Source of the DNA: Prevotella sp. oral taxon 376
Lineage (GTDB): Bacteria; Bacteroidota; Bacteroidia; Bacteroidales; Bacteroidaceae
Assembly (NCBI RefSeq): GCF_003043945.1
Contig: NZ_PYXG01000002.1
Location: 458,501 to 522,500 of the forward strand
Length of the DNA stretch: 64,000 nt
Direction of reading: 5' to 3'
Part shown: one piece after another, positions 51,731 to 61,201 of the stretch
How positions within the stretch are numbered: the stretch's first letter is position 1
How the letters are laid out: the number at the start of each line of letters is the position of its first letter
Position numbers and translations under genes: made by a program
Notes under the pieces: model-generated
Seen by the model: only the letters and a program-made list of their open reading frames with translations
What the model was told of the DNA's origin: nothing
Databases searched by the model: none

Positions 51731-52642
51731 TTAGAATAATTGATTCGGATAAACACCCTCGTCGACAAGCTGCCGGATCTTTTCCACCGTGCCCGGCCGG
51801 TCGGCAGCATAGGTTACGCCAAACCACTTGCTGGTGGTGTCAAGCACCTTCACGGTGGCCGTACCCTCATTAATGAGCTTGTTTACCATCAAGGGGATAA
51901 AGAACTCCGACTTCAGGTTGGCCCTGTTCTTCGGGTCTGACAGGAATTCCCTGAAGTAAGCCTCGCTATATGAGAAATAGTCGGGTGTGAATCCCCATAC
52001 ATTCATCGACACGGGAGTATTTTCCTCCACGGTTATCCATTGGCCGTTCTCATCTTTATACTGGATGTCGGCACCGTGCCGCTCTATCTCCGTGCGCTCT
52101 ACCACGGTCGTGAGATGATCCTCCGCGTCCTTCGAGCAGATGCCGCGGGCCACCGTGCCATTCTCGGAAAGGGTGTTGCCAACGCGGAATCCCACCATGG
52201 CATAGCGGTTCTTGCTGCCCTCCGGCAGGTTGGCGAGAAACTTTCCGATGACCTTGAAGCAGTCGCGATTATAAAAATCGTCGCAATTGATGACGCAGAA
52301 AGGTTCCTTGATGACATCCTTTGCCATCAGCACTGCATGGTTGGTGCCCCAAGGTTTTACGCGTCCTTCCGGAACACGGAAGCCCTCCGGCAGGTCGTCT
52401 ATTGACTGAAAGACCAGTTCCGCGGGGATATGCCCCTCATACTTGGACAGTACCTTGTCGCGAAACTCCTGTTCGAAATCCTTACGGATGACGAAGACGA
52501 TTTTCCCAAATCCAGCCTGAATGGCATCATAGATGCTATAGTCCATGATGGTCTCGCCGTTAGGGCCCAGACCATCGAGCTGCTTCAAGCCGCCGTAACG
52601 GCTACCCATGCCGGCAGCGAGCAATAACAATGTTGGCTTCAT
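51731..52642 (-). CDS. NDP-sugar nucleotidyltransferase
   Basis: 303 residues; ATG at 52642 (MKPTLLLLAAGMGSRYGGLKQ). The Rossmann-like nucleotidyltransferase start LLAAGMGSRYGGLKQLDGLGPNGETIMDYSIYDA and the metal site CVINCDDFYNRD (about 123-134) are clear; GTNHAVLMAK (about 105-114) is a substrate loop. The protein belongs to the sugar-1-phosphate nucleotidylyltransferase superfamily but lacks the signature of GlmU, RmlA or GalU, so the sugar is unknown. Promoter 52674-52681. Coupled to the DHH phosphoesterase gene downstream. Confidence 0.82.
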   Translation of the reverse strand: MKPTLLLLAAGMGSRYGGLKQLDGLGPNGETIMDYSIYDAIQAGFGKIVFVIRKDFEQEFRDKVLSKYEGHIPAELVFQSIDDLPEGFRVPEGRVKPWGTNHAVLMAKDVIKEPFCVINCDDFYNRDCFKVIGKFLANLPEGSKNRYAMVGFRVGNTLSENGTVARGICSKDAEDHLTTVVERTEIERHGADIQYKDENGQWITVEENTPVSMNVWGFTPDYFSYSEAYFREFLSDPKNRANLKSEFFIPLMVNKLINEGTATVKVLDTTSKWFGVTYAADRPGTVEKIRQLVDEGVYPNQLF

Positions 52643-52673
52643 ATATTCTTTCCTATTAAGATTTTCTAATTTG

Positions 52674-52681
52674 CAAAGATA
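52674..52681 (-). promoter_or_regulatory. -7 box of the nucleotidyltransferase-DHH unit
   Basis: TATCTTTG on the minus strand, 31 nt before the ATG at 52642. Confidence 0.5.
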
Positions 52682-52804
52682 CAAAAATAAATCAAAACAT
52701 GATAGTCAGAGTTTCGTTTTTTCCGGCCAAAGGTATTTTTTGCACGCCATGGAAGTGGCCTTCGCTTTCTCATCGCCCGCCCTCCCCTCTTCCTTTCAAC
52801 GGTC

Positions 52805-52885
52805 AGAAGCCTGACAATATCGGCGAAATTGAATGACGAAATCGGCGATTTTGTGGGACAATCTCGCCGATTTCGTCAGGCTTCT
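52805..52885. repeat. 81-bp near-palindromic element enclosing array G
   Basis: Perfect 11-bp inverted repeats AGAAGCCTGAC (52805-52815) and GTCAGGCTTCT (52875-52885) flank the triplet array G, and the interior is also roughly self-complementary. No T run follows on either side, so it is not an ordinary intrinsic terminator. It lies between the end of tamL and the nucleotidyltransferase promoter. Confidence 0.85.
52814..52876. repeat. Triplet palindrome array, family 2 (array G)
   Basis: Units at 52814-52832, 52836-52854 and 52858-52876, spacers ATG and GGG, pitch 22 bp, cores TCGGCGA, TCGGCGA and TCGCCGA (52820, 52842, 52864). Units 2 and 3 fit ACRANNTCGSCGANNTYGT; unit 1 deviates at its right end. 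Confidence 0.85.
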
Positions 52886-52933
52886 TGCCACCTGCCGACT
52901 GCCGGGCCCTAACCGGCCGGCATGAGGAAAGCG

Positions 52934-55291
52934 TCAGAAAGGATAGCCCACAGCCAGATGGATGCTCTGTCCATCACGGAAACTGGGAACATTATAGAAG
53001 CCTCCCTTGCCCGTATCGTAAGGCACATGCAGGCCTATTCCCCAGTCGAGGCGAACCACGAACATGCCCACATCATAACGCAAGCCCGCTCCCGTGCCCA
53101 AGGCCATCTGCCGGAGGAAGTTCTTGGCCTCAAACTTCGCGCCCTCACGGGTGTCGTCGCTCCGCATCGACCACACATTTCCGGCGTCGAGGAACAAGGC
53201 CCCGAAGAGACTTCCGAAGAGGTGCGGACGGTATTCAAGATTGAGTTGGAACTTCAGGTCGCCAGTCTGCTCGATATAGGAAAGCTTGGAATTGCGAGGG
53301 AAATATTTTCCCGGCCCTACGGAACGCACATTGAAGGCGCGCACGCTGTTGGCTCCGCCGATATAGAACTGCTCATAGTAGGGGGGCTGCGTGGCATTGC
53401 CATAACTGAAAATCGCACCGGCGGCGAGATGCCCCACCAACGAGGAGCGATCCGGGAAGCGCCATTCTTTCGTGAAATCGGTCTCCACCTTTACGAACTG
53501 GGCAAAGGGATTCTTGAACATCGTCTTGTCTTTCGTGCTCCACTTCTCGCCAAACAGCGTATAGCTTGCGGCCAACACATTGCCTGCCTCACTGAGAGTG
53601 CTCGACCAGGTGATGGGGTTGTGGCTGGTGGAAGCCGTGGAATAGGTGTAGCTATAGCTCATTTTGGGCACAAACTGATCGCGCATCGAGACGCTCAGAT
53701 ACGGGTTAGCCTCCAGTAACTGCAGGAAATCGGCCGTCCGCGAATGCATGTACTGGTAAGAGAGGGTAAGCGGACTGAAAGAATGGTGCGACCGCGCCGA
53801 GGTCCAGTAGTCGTAGGTAAGCTCGCCCGAGATGACATGCCGCTTGAAGTAACTTGCCCGGTTGAGAATCTGTATAGAGGCTTTCAAGGTTGTGGTCGGT
53901 GTCTGGTAGAATTCATGGCGCGGCCTGCCGGACTCCCGCCTGCGGTCAGGATTTCTCCGCCAGCTACGAAGCAGGCTCCGCGGAGTTACCAGCCGGGGGA
54001 ATATCAGCGACGCGTTGCCGCCATACTCGTAAGAATTAATGCCCGATGAGGAGCCTTCCGCGTGATGACCCGTCGTCCACTCATACGATCCGTTCAGCTT
54101 GATGTCGAACTTCTCGCCGCCACGCAGGGCGTTGCGCTTGGTCAGGCCGAGTACCAGCTCCGGCCCCAGCCTGCCTGTGGTCTTGCCTTTGGCATTGGCT
54201 TCGATATAGAAATCATAGGGTTTGTCAAGCACCAGATCAAGCGTCATGTCAAGCGTGTCGCAGTTTAGAGACGAGTCTCGGGGCGCGAACTGCAGGGAGG
54301 TGTAGCTATAAAGGCCGGTATTGAGCAGATTGGCGTTGGTCTCCTGCTCATTGGCATAGCTGTAGAGGCGACCTGGGCGAAGCCTGACATCGTGCAGCAA
54401 GGCACCCATTCTCAGAGGCGGCCGCCTGCCGTTGAAATGCACACTGATACGGCGGCGGAGAATGGAATCCTCCAATTGCTCCATGAACGACCTGCGGAAA
54501 TTCACCTTCAGCCTGCCGATATACCATTTCCCCATAGCTCGCGGCTCCAGGCTGTCTGCCATTTGGAGCCGGAGCTGGACCTTTCCCGGCACATGGATCG
54601 TATCCGCGAGATAGGAGGCGTCGCCCGACTTATAGTAATAATAGCCATTATCGCGAAACAGCATACCGATGCGTTGGCGCTCAGCCTCCAGCTTGGGAAC
54701 GCTGAAGGGGTCGCCCTTATGAATGAGTTTCCCTGGCTGATGGGCGCGCATGAGACTGTCGGCGCTGGGTGGAAAATTCACATAAAGGATGGAGTCCAGC
54801 GTCCATAAGTGCCCCATATCCACCGTGTAAGCCACCTTGGCTTTCTTCGGATTGCCCTGCGTAATGACGCTATGGGTAATCCTTCCGTTGAAGTATCCGT
54901 ATTTCTTCAACTGCGACTCGGCCACCGAGGCTCGTAGTTCCGGATTCACCCGGCTCATCAGCTTGGGCTGCGAACCAAACGTCCTGACCATCCATTTGCC
55001 AAACTTTGACTCGCTCTTGGAAAAGGCATTCCACACCCAGAGGCGGAACTGGAACGGACTGCGATAATAGCTGCTGCCGAAGAGAGCGCCGTTAGGCGCG
55101 GAAGCGAGCGCATATTCCATCTCCTCCTGGGTGGCAGCAGCGTGCTCGCACTTCTCATAATTGGTGTATTCTATCTTTTTCAGTCCCGTGAAGAGTTGCT
55201 CTCCTTCGGGAAGACCGCTGGTCGACGAGCACGCCGACAGCAGCAGCGAAAGCGCCAGCAGCACGCCTGTGTCATATTTGTTTCTTCTCAT
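52934..55291 (-). CDS. tamL: TamL-type outer-membrane lipoprotein (BamA/TamA superfamily)
   Basis: 785 residues with lipobox LLSAC (Cys21). N-terminal POTRA-like regions (about 30-330; for example VAYTVDMGHLWTLDSILYVNFPPS, GKWYIGRLKVNFRRSF) precede a 16-strand barrel of Omp85 type; the conserved lid motif is near VRAFNVRSVGPGKY (VRGF-like, about 660) and the last strand ends in GYPF. TamA partners of TamB move or fold substrates at the outer membrane. In Bacteroidota TamA is replaced by a lipoprotein, TamL, as here. Its ATG overlaps the tamB stop by 4 bp, which supports the pairing. No Cys besides the lipobox region is evident as disulphide. Confidence 0.88.
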   Translation of the reverse strand: MRRNKYDTGVLLALSLLLSACSSTSGLPEGEQLFTGLKKIEYTNYEKCEHAAATQEEMEYALASAPNGALFGSSYYRSPFQFRLWVWNAFSKSESKFGKWMVRTFGSQPKLMSRVNPELRASVAESQLKKYGYFNGRITHSVITQGNPKKAKVAYTVDMGHLWTLDSILYVNFPPSADSLMRAHQPGKLIHKGDPFSVPKLEAERQRIGMLFRDNGYYYYKSGDASYLADTIHVPGKVQLRLQMADSLEPRAMGKWYIGRLKVNFRRSFMEQLEDSILRRRISVHFNGRRPPLRMGALLHDVRLRPGRLYSYANEQETNANLLNTGLYSYTSLQFAPRDSSLNCDTLDMTLDLVLDKPYDFYIEANAKGKTTGRLGPELVLGLTKRNALRGGEKFDIKLNGSYEWTTGHHAEGSSSGINSYEYGGNASLIFPRLVTPRSLLRSWRRNPDRRRESGRPRHEFYQTPTTTLKASIQILNRASYFKRHVISGELTYDYWTSARSHHSFSPLTLSYQYMHSRTADFLQLLEANPYLSVSMRDQFVPKMSYSYTYSTASTSHNPITWSSTLSEAGNVLAASYTLFGEKWSTKDKTMFKNPFAQFVKVETDFTKEWRFPDRSSLVGHLAAGAIFSYGNATQPPYYEQFYIGGANSVRAFNVRSVGPGKYFPRNSKLSYIEQTGDLKFQLNLEYRPHLFGSLFGALFLDAGNVWSMRSDDTREGAKFEAKNFLRQMALGTGAGLRYDVGMFVVRLDWGIGLHVPYDTGKGGFYNVPSFRDGQSIHLAVGYPF

Positions 55292-58200
55292 TTTCCTTTC
55301 ACTTTAGTGGTGTCGGGAGCTGCCGGAACCCGGTTTTCATCCACCGTCTTCAGTCGGAAGATGTCCCTGAAATGGCGTAACTTGCGCTGCCATTTGAATC
55401 CCACGCCGTATTCTCCCAACGCGCCCTCGAGCCAGTCATACTTGTTGTTGTTATAGAAGAGGCGCAGATACTTGCTCGACTTTTGGTCCAGACGATACTC
55501 CAGCTCAACATTGTCGAAGAAGGAGTCGTTCGTCCGCCCATAGTCAAGCTCGGCGCCGGTCGACACCTTGCCGCCGACAATGATACGCAGGCGGTTGTTC
55601 CAGAGCCTCTTGGCAAAGCTAAAATTGTAATCAGTGTGAATTGCGCCATTCGAAGTGGTGGCATTGTCGATGCTCATCCCTAAGTCAAGGCCGAGCGAGC
55701 GCATGGCGCTACCGGCCACATTATTAATTTCCGACTGCAGGAACGAGCTCAGAGCGCTGTTCATGGAGAAGCCCCGGGTGTTGCCATCGGCAAGATACAT
55801 TCCAGAGGCGAGCATCGTGATGGCCACCTTCGAGCGGCCTTCTGCCGTCATGGTGTTCAGCTCATCCTGTATGCTTACATCATTGGGAGCGTTGATGATA
55901 AATTCCAATCCCAACCTGTCAAGCGTCTGCGAGAGCTTCACGCCGCAGTCAAAGTCCACCAGACGACCCGTTCCCGTCCCCTCGTTTACGGTAGCTTTCT
56001 CCCGCTCCGTAGCCGTGATGTGCAACTGCGGATTCATCGGATCCCCCTGGAATTCGACATAGCTGCCGTTCTGAATCGTAAAGGTTTTCAGCGGAATAAT
56101 GGGCAGGGAGTATTTCATCGTGCCGCTCGTAAGCGTATACCGGCCCGTCAGACGCAGGTCGTCGACTGTGTTATAGGTCAGGCGCAAATCGCCTCCGCCC
56201 TGCTGGTCGATATAGTTGGTATGGTCGGCGTTCAGCATACAGGCAATATGGGCCCCCTCATCCACCATGACGGAGAGCGCCATGTCGAAGCCTGTCAGCG
56301 GTGGGCGGTTCACCACGGCCACCTTCGTCGTATCCCTGAAATCCGTGAACTTCACGAGTTCTTCAAGCTGGGTGTCGGTCGTGAGTTCTGTATCACGCAA
56401 CACATAGGTCATGTCCGTATTGCCTAATACATCGAGCCTGCCCCGCATCTTAAGGCTCTCGAGCGGTCCCCGCATGACCCCGAAGAAATCGACGAACGCC
56501 TCTCCATAGGCCTCCGAGCGGGGATTCTCCCGAGCGTCTATCAACTGGAAGTTTCGGGCTCGCATACGGATGTCGAGCATCATGCGGTCGGGATGGCTGA
56601 AATCGAAACTCCCCGAAATGTTGAGCGGCTGCTCATTGTTGGCATACAGCTCAAAATTCTCAAAGAGGAGGTTGCTTTCCACGATGCGGACAGGGTCGTC
56701 CGCAAAGCGCATCTCCACTCCGTAAGGCTCACTGTAAAGGTAACAGGAGTCGAGATAAACCTCTCCATTTACCTGGGGAGCTTTCAGGGATCCTTTCACA
56801 TCCAGCTTCCCGTCGCCATAACCACGAAGCCCTAGGATGCGATCGGGCACAAACCCGTTGACAAGTTGCATGGGCAAGCGTTTCAAATCAAACTCCGCGT
56901 CAAGGTAACCATCGTTCTTCGACTGGTAGACGCCCGTCAGGTCGGCCACCTCTTTGCCGTCATGTGTCAGCATCCCGGCCACAGAATGCGAACCGTCAGC
57001 CTTCGGCATATAGACGAATTCCGCCCCCAGGTTGCCCATCGGACACTTCTCGTAGACCAAATTGGCAATGTCCATATTGGACGACACCGACAGTTCATCC
57101 TTCGTCATGACCAGATGATAGTCGCCATTCATCACTCCTGAGAGGTCGGGAGCATAGGGGATGACAGAGAGAACCTTCTCCAAATCAAATTTATTGAGCG
57201 ATATGGTTACATCTTGCAACACCTCGGCGTTCTCGTCATTGGTATATATCTGCACGCCCATACCATCGGTTGCCTTAAGCTGCAGGTTGGCCGAAATGCG
57301 ACGGTCGTCGCCCAGAAAGACATAATTGCTGTCGTTTACGGCGAATTTCTTATACCCCAGGACCGGGTCATCGCCATACATGTGGAAACGGATGCCATTC
57401 CGTTCCATCTCCCCTTGTACCCCAAGAGACAGCCCGAGTTTGTCGTTGGCATCGTAAATACGGGCTTGCATCCGGGTACCATTTTGGATGATGGAACCGT
57501 CGACAAGGGCATTGAAACTATAGTCGGGATGCTGCTTCCCATTCTTGACCTGTGCGTGATAGTCCATCCCAAGCGCGTCTGACTCCAGCGACAGGCGCAC
57601 CGTGTCGAGGCGGATACCGCCCACGATGATCGAATCGGCCGAAACCTTCCCGTTCAATCCTGCCTGTGGAGAAGAATCGAGGTCAACGAACAGGCTGGAA
57701 AAGTCGTATCCATACTTGCGCATCAGGCCACAGAAGATGTTGTCGCGACCCGTAGTCAGATAGATCCTTGCCTCCGGAAGTTGCTCCCGTATGCGCACCT
57801 GGTCGATGGTCCGGCCCTTCAACTGTCTCTGAAAATCGCCCGCAAGGCCGTCTATCTGCCGCAGGACGCGCTCATATCCACCCTTCGCGCGGGCCCTCAA
57901 ATGGAAGTCGCCGCAATCGACAACGGCACGCGTGGTATCACGGGTGGTCAGAATATCGAGCACGACATCATCCGGCCGATCATAGACACCATTCTCCAGG
58001 ATGGCGATATCGCTCACCGAGCCCTGCAGCTTGTGGTAATGCTTGAAGTCGGAATTGATGTCCATATATCCGCGGAGCGACGCGACGACAGAGTCGCGGG
58101 TAAGTCCTAAGCGGAAGAGGTCGGCCTTGGAGAGGTCGCAGGACAGCGTTCCTCGCATCACTTTGTTGCTTGTGAGACCGTCGAAGGTGATGAATCCTTT

Positions 58201-59916
58201 CAGCAGTTGGTTCTTGCTGTCTACATCGGCATGAATCCTCCCCTGGCCGACGGTGGCCACGGCATTCATCTGATCGAGGCTATAGCCTTGATAATGGAAC
58301 TTCCCGATTCGGGCCTTTGCCCTCATACGCGTTCGGGGCGCCAGGATATCAGCACCCTCGCCATCAGCCTCTACATATCCCGTAAAGGCCGAAAGCCCCC
58401 TGTTGGGCAGGAAATGCTGAAGCGGGAGGTTCTCGGCATTGAGCCTAACGGTATAAGCCATGCGGGCAGCATCCAGCCGGGCTGTACCTTTCAGGCTTCC
58501 CCCACCCTCGACGAGGGTGAAGTTTCCGGCATATTTCTGTCCGTCGACATAGAAATGGCCATTCACGCCAATGCCATGAGGAATGCGCGCCTGCTTTCCC
58601 AAGTCAGGTGAAAGGGCGTCCACGAGGAAGCCTATGTGGTAGGTCCGCGCGTTGATGTTGAAGTCGGCCTTCAGCCGATCCGGGGCATTCAGATTCTCCA
58701 TGAATCCGTCGGAAGTGATGCTGAAAGCTGTCGGAAGATTCAAATGGAGGCCGGAAAGGCGCATCTTTTTCATGTTTCCACTCACCGTGGCGTCTACCTG
58801 TAACGGATAATAAGGCCATCCGTGCATCAGTTTCCCTGCCGAAGAGCCTAAGAACGCCGCTATGTCTTGCTTGCCGATACCGCCATGGACGGTGGCCCGG
58901 AGGCGGCCCGGAGCCTTGTCGGAGAAAGCGTCGAGAGCCATCTCATACCGCACGGAAAGGCTGCTGTTCGGTGTCCGGAGCTTCAGGTCGGGCAGCGAGA
59001 TACTCGTGGAATCCAGCAAGAACGCACCTTCGAGGCGATTAACCCTCAAGCCGCTCTTCTCCCGGAACGAGCATTCGCGGATTCTGATGCCGAGCCTGGA
59101 GTCGCAATAGCTGAACGAGTCGGCCTTCAGGATGAGGTCGTTCAGGGCCAGATGGTTGTAGTCGATGCCCTCGGCAGGCCTACTGAAGTTGTTGTCGTAG
59201 TCAAGCCTGCCGCCCCGCCAGTCGAGCCGCCCGAGTTGATACAGCCCCTTGCGGAGGTCGAGGAAGCCGCCTTGGGCCGTCGTATTGCCCATGTACACAT
59301 GCACCGAGAGCGTGTCGCCCGGCATGTGGAGCGTGAAATCGGTCTTGTCGAAATGAACGGAATCGAGCCTGATCTTCCAGAAATTGGAACTCGGAGTGGT
59401 GTCCGCGGGCACGGTATCGCTCAGTTCCACGCTGATCCGGGCATCCTTGAAGCTGGCTTCATCAAGCTTTACGAACGACTCGCCGAGGTCAATGCCGTGC
59501 GCTCTCAGGGCAAGTTTTCCCACGGCAGCCCGTATGCGTGCGGTATGGATGAGGCTGGCAGTGTTCACCTTCATATCCTCAAGGACAAGCTCGTCTATCT
59601 CCACCCGACCTTTCAGTAAAGGGAGCAGTCGCACATCGGCCGCCACATGGCGGACATCGGCTATCGTGTCCCTCAGCCCGGAGGAGGATTCGCGCGGCAG
59701 AATCACCTTTATATCGTCGACGCCGAGATTGAGCGGAAAGTCGAGTCCCACACGCCCGACGCTGATTTCCATGCCTGTCGACGCCGAAGCATAGGCCGCC
59801 ACCTGACGGACCGCCCAGTTCTGGAAGGGCGGAAAGTAAAAGAGGCCAATCAATATGAGTATCAGCACGATGGGAATCGCAAGGATAACGCCCACCCGCC
59901 TGGTAATTCTATTCAT
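55288..59916 (-). CDS. tamB: TamB-type translocation/assembly protein
   Basis: 1542 residues from ATG 59916 (MNRITRRVGVILAIPIVLILILIGLFYF, an N-terminal membrane anchor). The long middle is made of repeated beta strands of the AsmA/TamB hydrophobic-groove type, and the C-terminal DUF490 domain (about 1150-1500) has LVDFDCGVKLSQTLDRLGLEFIINAPNDVSIQDELN and VGGKVSTGAELDYGRTNDSFFDNVELEYRLD before a final YGVGFKWQRKLRHFRDIF. TamB spans the periplasm and is thought to carry lipids or barrels to the outer membrane with TamA/TamL. A GTG 21 nt upstream is ignored. First gene of the tamB-tamL pair. Confidence 0.9.
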   Translation of the reverse strand: MNRITRRVGVILAIPIVLILILIGLFYFPPFQNWAVRQVAAYASASTGMEISVGRVGLDFPLNLGVDDIKVILPRESSSGLRDTIADVRHVAADVRLLPLLKGRVEIDELVLEDMKVNTASLIHTARIRAAVGKLALRAHGIDLGESFVKLDEASFKDARISVELSDTVPADTTPSSNFWKIRLDSVHFDKTDFTLHMPGDTLSVHVYMGNTTAQGGFLDLRKGLYQLGRLDWRGGRLDYDNNFSRPAEGIDYNHLALNDLILKADSFSYCDSRLGIRIRECSFREKSGLRVNRLEGAFLLDSTSISLPDLKLRTPNSSLSVRYEMALDAFSDKAPGRLRATVHGGIGKQDIAAFLGSSAGKLMHGWPYYPLQVDATVSGNMKKMRLSGLHLNLPTAFSITSDGFMENLNAPDRLKADFNINARTYHIGFLVDALSPDLGKQARIPHGIGVNGHFYVDGQKYAGNFTLVEGGGSLKGTARLDAARMAYTVRLNAENLPLQHFLPNRGLSAFTGYVEADGEGADILAPRTRMRAKARIGKFHYQGYSLDQMNAVATVGQGRIHADVDSKNQLLKGFITFDGLTSNKVMRGTLSCDLSKADLFRLGLTRDSVVASLRGYMDINSDFKHYHKLQGSVSDIAILENGVYDRPDDVVLDILTTRDTTRAVVDCGDFHLRARAKGGYERVLRQIDGLAGDFQRQLKGRTIDQVRIREQLPEARIYLTTGRDNIFCGLMRKYGYDFSSLFVDLDSSPQAGLNGKVSADSIIVGGIRLDTVRLSLESDALGMDYHAQVKNGKQHPDYSFNALVDGSIIQNGTRMQARIYDANDKLGLSLGVQGEMERNGIRFHMYGDDPVLGYKKFAVNDSNYVFLGDDRRISANLQLKATDGMGVQIYTNDENAEVLQDVTISLNKFDLEKVLSVIPYAPDLSGVMNGDYHLVMTKDELSVSSNMDIANLVYEKCPMGNLGAEFVYMPKADGSHSVAGMLTHDGKEVADLTGVYQSKNDGYLDAEFDLKRLPMQLVNGFVPDRILGLRGYGDGKLDVKGSLKAPQVNGEVYLDSCYLYSEPYGVEMRFADDPVRIVESNLLFENFELYANNEQPLNISGSFDFSHPDRMMLDIRMRARNFQLIDARENPRSEAYGEAFVDFFGVMRGPLESLKMRGRLDVLGNTDMTYVLRDTELTTDTQLEELVKFTDFRDTTKVAVVNRPPLTGFDMALSVMVDEGAHIACMLNADHTNYIDQQGGGDLRLTYNTVDDLRLTGRYTLTSGTMKYSLPIIPLKTFTIQNGSYVEFQGDPMNPQLHITATEREKATVNEGTGTGRLVDFDCGVKLSQTLDRLGLEFIINAPNDVSIQDELNTMTAEGRSKVAITMLASGMYLADGNTRGFSMNSALSSFLQSEINNVAGSAMRSLGLDLGMSIDNATTSNGAIHTDYNFSFAKRLWNNRLRIIVGGKVSTGAELDYGRTNDSFFDNVELEYRLDQKSSKYLRLFYNNNKYDWLEGALGEYGVGFKWQRKLRHFRDIFRLKTVDENRVPAAPDTTKVKGK

Positions 59917-60473
59917 AAGCGTAACGGCGAGCGCCACTTGTTTTCATAGTGGCTCTCTGGTTCATGCAAAGTAAATCATTTTTTTCGAGATAATGAACTT
60001 TTTGACTGCTTTTTTGTAAACACACTACAAAATAAAGTCCAGGTTCGCACGAATCAGGAAAGATAAAATAAGTTAAAAACCCTGTTTGCAATCAAAACAA
60101 TATTTCGGAATACAACGCGGAGTTTTCTCAAGAACCCTATCGGAGGCCAAAACAAGGCAAAAATCACAACTTCCGCAAACACTTGATTATCAAAAGATTA
60201 GCGAAAACCAATGCTGTAAGACCCCTGAAAACAGCCCTCGGAAGAGGCAAAATGCCGCCTTTCGTCAGACAGATAGCGGCCTTTTACTCGTCTGTTTGCC
60301 GCTTTCCGCAATGCAAAAGGCGGCAAACAGCCACGCTATTTACCGCCTCCAACAGCTTAATCAACATAAAAGCACCCCCGAGGCGACCTCAAAGAATAGG
60401 AAAAAGAACAATTTCCATCTCTGGAATCAGCCTCGAAAGAGACTTAATTTATGTGTAGTTTTCTGAAATATTA
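59917..60473. other. Long intergenic region, 557 bp, with inverted repeats
   Basis: Between tamB (5' end) and the pseudouridine synthase (3' end). It contains an almost-consensus -7 box for tamB near 59965-59972 (TTACTTTG, minus strand) and, at 60242-60330, GC-rich repeats GGCAAAATGCCGCC, GCGGCCTTTT, and CTGTTTGCCGCTTT paired with AAAGGCGGCAAACAG (60292-60305 and 60316-60330). A 126-codon frame crosses this but looks non-coding. Possibly a dispersed non-coding element; nothing identified. Confidence 0.5.
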
Positions 60474-61157
60474 CTAACGATTAGCGATGCCCGCACCCAA
60501 TGCCTGCCAGAGCGTATCCGCCGGCAAGGGAGCCTCAAGGCAGATTTTCTCCTTGGAAACCGGATGCACAAACTCTATTTCCCGCGCCAGAAGCGAGATG
60601 CTCCCGTCGGGGTTTGACCGCCGGGAACCATACTTCAAATCGCCTTTTATCGGACAGCCTATGGCTGCCAACTGGCAGCGAATCTGGTGATGGCGCCCTG
60701 TCAGCAATCGCACTTCCAACAGATGATAACGGTCGGTATGGGCAATCTCCCGATATTCAAGGAGCGCCCGCTTGGAGCGGGGCACTTCGTGATCGTAGGC
60801 ATAGCTCTTGTTCTGCTTTTCGTTTCTTACCAGCCAGTGCTCAAGCTGCCCTGCCGGCTCGGCAGGGGCGTCCTTCACGATGGCCCAGTAGATCTTGCGG
60901 ATCTCGCCATCGCGAAACATATTGTTCAAACGGGAAAGTGCCTTTGAGGTGCGCGCAAAGACCACCAGCCCAAATACCGGCCGGTCCAGCCGATGTGCCA
61001 CGCCGAGAAACACGCGCCCGGGTTTGGCATAGCGTTCCTTGATATAGGCCTTCACGGCATCAGAGAGAGGAAGGTCGCCAGTCTTGTCGCCCTGCACGAT
61101 CTCCCCACTCTGCTTGTTGACAACGATGATATGATTGTCCTCGTAAACGACTTCCAT
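60474..61157 (-). CDS. RluA-family RNA pseudouridine synthase, 227 aa
   Basis: ATG at 61157 (MEVVYEDNHIIVVNKQSGEIVQG), the usual RluA start without S4 domain. The catalytic motif HRLDRPVFGLVVFAR (about 75-89; Asp of HRLD) and the C-terminal LTGRHHQIRCQLAAIGCPIKGDLKYG (about 164-189) are intact. Such single-domain enzymes modify uridines in rRNA or tRNA; the target is not evident. Its start is 44 bp after the fabG stop, on the same strand. Confidence 0.92.
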   Translation of the reverse strand: MEVVYEDNHIIVVNKQSGEIVQGDKTGDLPLSDAVKAYIKERYAKPGRVFLGVAHRLDRPVFGLVVFARTSKALSRLNNMFRDGEIRKIYWAIVKDAPAEPAGQLEHWLVRNEKQNKSYAYDHEVPRSKRALLEYREIAHTDRYHLLEVRLLTGRHHQIRCQLAAIGCPIKGDLKYGSRRSNPDGSISLLAREIEFVHPVSKEKICLEAPLPADTLWQALGAGIANR

Positions 61158-61201
61158 CGTCCTCTGCGAATCAATAGTCCTTATCCTTTTATCCAGCAGG
61201 C

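Noticed and set aside
52805..52885. Array G as an intrinsic terminator of tamL
   Set aside because: No T run on either side and the stem is interrupted; the 81-bp palindrome is better described as an element.
60086..60466. 126-codon frame in the long intergenic region
   Set aside because: It crosses the GC-rich inverted repeats, has no promoter or start context, and reads as Lys/Gln/Asn-rich sequence without any fold-like pattern.
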